A DNA stretch of 10,755 nt from Actinomycetospora sp. (GTDB lineage: Bacteria; Actinomycetota; Actinomycetes; Mycobacteriales; Pseudonocardiaceae). The notes under the pieces were generated by a model. It was not told the DNA's origin. It was given only the letters and a program-made list of their open reading frames with translations, and did no database searches. The translations under genes were made by a program, and so were the position numbers. Positions within the stretch are counted from its first letter, which is position 1. Each line of letters begins with the position of its first letter. Below are positions 10,370 through 10,755 of the stretch, one piece after another. Location of the stretch: assembly GCA_025925615.1 (NCBI GenBank), contig JAICLN010000109.1, positions 1 through 10,755 on the forward strand. The letters are read 5' to 3'.

Positions 10370-10384
10370 GGGAGGTCCCCGGTT

Positions 10385-10755
10385 CTACGGGCGGTCGTCG
10401 GGCCGCCGGACCGGGTGCACGCCGGGCGGCGGGGGTCCCGGCCGGCGTTCCTCGCGGAGCCGTTCCTCCCGCATCCGGTCCTCGCGGCTGCGGGGTCCGG
10501 CCGGCTCGCCCGGCGCCGGGCGTTCCGGCGCCGGGCGTTCCGGGGCCGGCCGCTCCGGCGCGGGCCGTTTCGGGGCGGGCCGCTCGGCCGCTGGATCGGG
10601 GCCGCCGCGCTCGCGCGGGATCGGGCTGCGCAGGGCCGGCTGACCCGGCGGAGGTGAGCTGCGCTGGGCCGCGGGCCGGCGCTCCGTCGCCTCGGCGCGC
10701 GTGGGCTCCTTGCGCGGGGCCTCCTTGCGGGGGCGGTCGCGCTCGGGGCGCTCCC
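10385..10755 (-). CDS. C-terminal tail of an unidentified Pro/Arg/Glu-rich protein (partial)
   Basis: An open frame of 122 codons enters from the right edge and ends at TAG (10387-10385). Its start lies outside the window. The visible sequence is entirely low-complexity. It begins with basic and acidic repeats (ERPERDRPRKEAPRKEP), then carries five ERPAP-type pentapeptides, a charged helical-looking stretch (SREDRMREERLREERR) and a Pro-rich end (PGPPPPGVHPVRRPDDRP). No folded domain is visible. It is read as coding because it is open to the edge, its repeats keep a 15-bp phase, and it converges with ispH as Rv1111c does in M. tuberculosis. By that position it may be the tail of a DUF6542-type membrane protein, but nothing in the visible sequence proves this. 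Confidence 0.6.
   Translation of the reverse strand, partial: ERPERDRPRKEAPRKEPTRAEATERRPAAQRSSPPPGQPALRSPIPRERGGPDPAAERPAPKRPAPERPAPERPAPERPAPGEPAGPRSREDRMREERLREERRPGPPPPGVHPVRRPDDRP
10511..10585 (-). repeat. Five tandem 15-bp repeats encoding (E/K)RPAP
   Basis: Five consecutive 15-mers fill 10511-10585. The first two on the plus strand (10511-10525 and 10526-10540) are identical, and the others differ by a few bases. On the minus strand they encode ERPAP, KRPAP, ERPAP, ERPAP, ERPAP inside the partial protein. The phase matches the codons, so copy-number changes would not break the frame. Confidence 0.85.

Noticed and set aside
10370..10384. A terminator between ispH and the converging partial gene
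   Set aside because: Only 15 bases separate the stops and I saw no inverted repeat or T-run there.

Overview
The window is very GC-rich (roughly three quarters G+C by eye). GTG starts are common, genes are tightly packed, and several promoters look leaderless (a TANNNT-like hexamer about 6-8 bases before the start codon). This points to an actinobacterium. The block glpX-fumC / DUF4245 / xseB-xseA / lipid-droplet-associated protein / ispH follows the order I recall from Mycobacterium tuberculosis (Rv1098c-Rv1110). Together with the sequence style this suggests a Mycobacteriales or Pseudonocardiales member, most likely Pseudonocardia-like; the genus is inference.

Left part (1-1305): the 5' end of guaB1 runs off the left edge on the minus strand. 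Beside it are two gene remnants: about 20 codons of the N-terminus of a winged-helix DNA-binding protein on the plus strand, and a LysR-type regulator on the minus strand whose 5' end, with the first half of its helix-turn-helix, is missing. This is the only rearranged-looking part of the window.

Middle (1306-5383, minus strand): glpX (fructose-1,6-bisphosphatase II), fumC (fumarase) and ligB (ATP-dependent DNA ligase) form a likely operon transcribed right to left. A perfect 7-bp inverted repeat lies just upstream of glpX. Divergent from glpX is a single-pass membrane protein of the DUF4245 family, which may be preceded by a six-codon leader ORF.

Right part (6157-9255, minus strand): a lipid-droplet-associated-protein homologue, xseA and xseB (both subunits of exonuclease VII) and an uncharacterised protein with two membrane segments form a second co-directional cluster. 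Divergent from it is ispH, the last enzyme of the MEP isoprenoid pathway, with a clear leaderless promoter. The right edge (10385-10755, minus strand) holds the C-terminal tail of an unidentified protein, rich in Pro, Arg and Glu and containing five 15-bp tandem repeats.

Most of the window is conserved core-genome content: central carbon metabolism, purine salvage, isoprenoid synthesis and DNA repair. I found no convincing new defence, mobile or biosynthetic system. The points most worth a second look are the guaB1-ligB junction with its two truncated regulator genes, the possible leader ORF of the DUF4245 gene, and the overlapping hairpins between xseA and xseB.
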